Below are positions 63,463 through 64,000 of a stretch of 64,000 bases of DNA, piece by piece. The notes beneath the pieces were generated by a model that saw nothing but the letters and a program-made list of their open reading frames with translations, was not told where the DNA came from and searched no databases. Both the position numbers and the translations under genes were made by a program. This DNA comes from Microdochium bolleyi. Taxonomy: Eukaryota; Ascomycota; Sordariomycetes; Xylariales; Microdochiaceae. The DNA is taken from NCBI GenBank assembly GCA_001566295.1, contig KQ964257.1:124001-188000 (forward strand), written 5' to 3'. The first letter of the stretch is position 1; each line of letters opens with the position of its first letter.

Positions 63463-64000
63463 GCGGGCGATGGCGGGCGAAGACGAGGTTGAGAGGAAAG
63501 ACAGAGTGAGGAAGAGATATTTCAGAGTCGAAAAAAGGAAGAGGCAATGAAGTCGGCGGAAGCAGATATACCCCAGCAGCACAATCGTTTGTATTGAAAC
63601 TTGACAAATACTTGATGATTCTACTGATGGAGTTGTGAGCAAGATGTGTACGGTACCGATATTTGGGATGTCGGGCGAATAAGTGGTTGCTTCTCCCAAA
63701 GCGGTCTCGAGTTGTGGCAGTATAATTCCGCAAGGCATTAGGGTAGGGACATGGTACAACACAATGCACCCTTGAATGTTGAACGAAATCACGTAGGTGC
63801 AGCAGATTATCTCTCAGAGGACGAAGTCAGTGGATTGCCGATCCCTAGATGCTTGTTGGGGAGGTACTGGCCTGCTCTCTGCCGTGTGCCAAGACTTGAT
63901 ATATGATAACAAAGCATTGGCTCGCTCGAGAGCGGCGGAAGAGAACACGGCGGCACAAGACTGGCAACGATTAGCGCAGCACAGGCAATGCGGCCGTTAC
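63463..64000. other. 3' flank of GH43 gene to window end
   Basis: Downstream DNA of the GH43 gene. Minus-strand frames cross this stretch, but they do not look like protein. The last 200 bp may belong to the next gene's flank outside the window. Confidence 0.45.

Overview
The window is nuclear DNA of a filamentous ascomycete (Pezizomycotina, most likely a Sordariomycete). The evidence is short spliceosomal introns (about 50-400 nt, GTRNGT-type donors, CTRAY-like branch sites), very G/C-rich third codon positions, and the family mix: HET-domain proteins, a Zn2Cys6 regulator, a CRH-type GH16 wall transglycosylase, a KRE2/MNT1 mannosyltransferase and GH43. I reconstructed about 20 protein genes and one intron-containing tRNA-Ile(AAU). 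Exons were joined by eye from splice signals, phase and family conservation. I saw no intact transposon, rRNA or CRISPR array.

Layout. 0.5-9.6 kb: secreted lactonase-type beta-propeller (-), GPI-anchored CRH transglycosylase (-), a degenerate Nudix-like protein with a large insertion (+), and a Gln/His-rich SANT/Myb protein (-). 9.6-15.4 kb: a 5.9-kb gene-poor gap shared with a second, divergent Myb-type gene (+). 17.6-20 kb: a dihydroxy-acid dehydratase paralogue with no mitochondrial presequence and an 8-nt microexon. 20-36 kb, the most accessory-looking part: an uncharacterised fungal protein, two HET-domain genes (one with a membrane-spanning N-terminus), a Zn2Cys6 factor convergent with a short-chain dehydrogenase, a membrane-anchored protein-kinase-like gene divergent from the membrane HET gene, and a D-2-hydroxyacid dehydrogenase. 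36.8-42.2 kb: tRNA-Ile, a SIRT5-type sirtuin with a mitochondrial-looking leader, a predicted 7-TM protein, and a nitronate monooxygenase. 42.2-49.5 kb: a second large gap (7.3 kb) before a Pho85-type (Clg1-like) cyclin with a long CAG-encoded C-terminal polyglutamine. 52.5-64 kb: subtilisin-like protease, membrane-tailed histidine acid phosphatase, Golgi GT15 mannosyltransferase, secreted GH43 hydrolase.

How the genes fit together. There is no operon-like logic and no biosynthetic core enzyme. A cell-surface and secretion theme recurs (CRH, GT15, phosphatase, GH43, lactonase). The two gene deserts lie beside regulatory genes (Myb/Myb and the cyclin), which fits long promoters or leaders or undetected non-coding RNA. 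The leads I find most worth following are the membrane HET / membrane kinase divergent pair, the Nudix-fold protein that has lost catalytic glutamates, and the leaderless dehydratase paralogue with its 8-nt exon.
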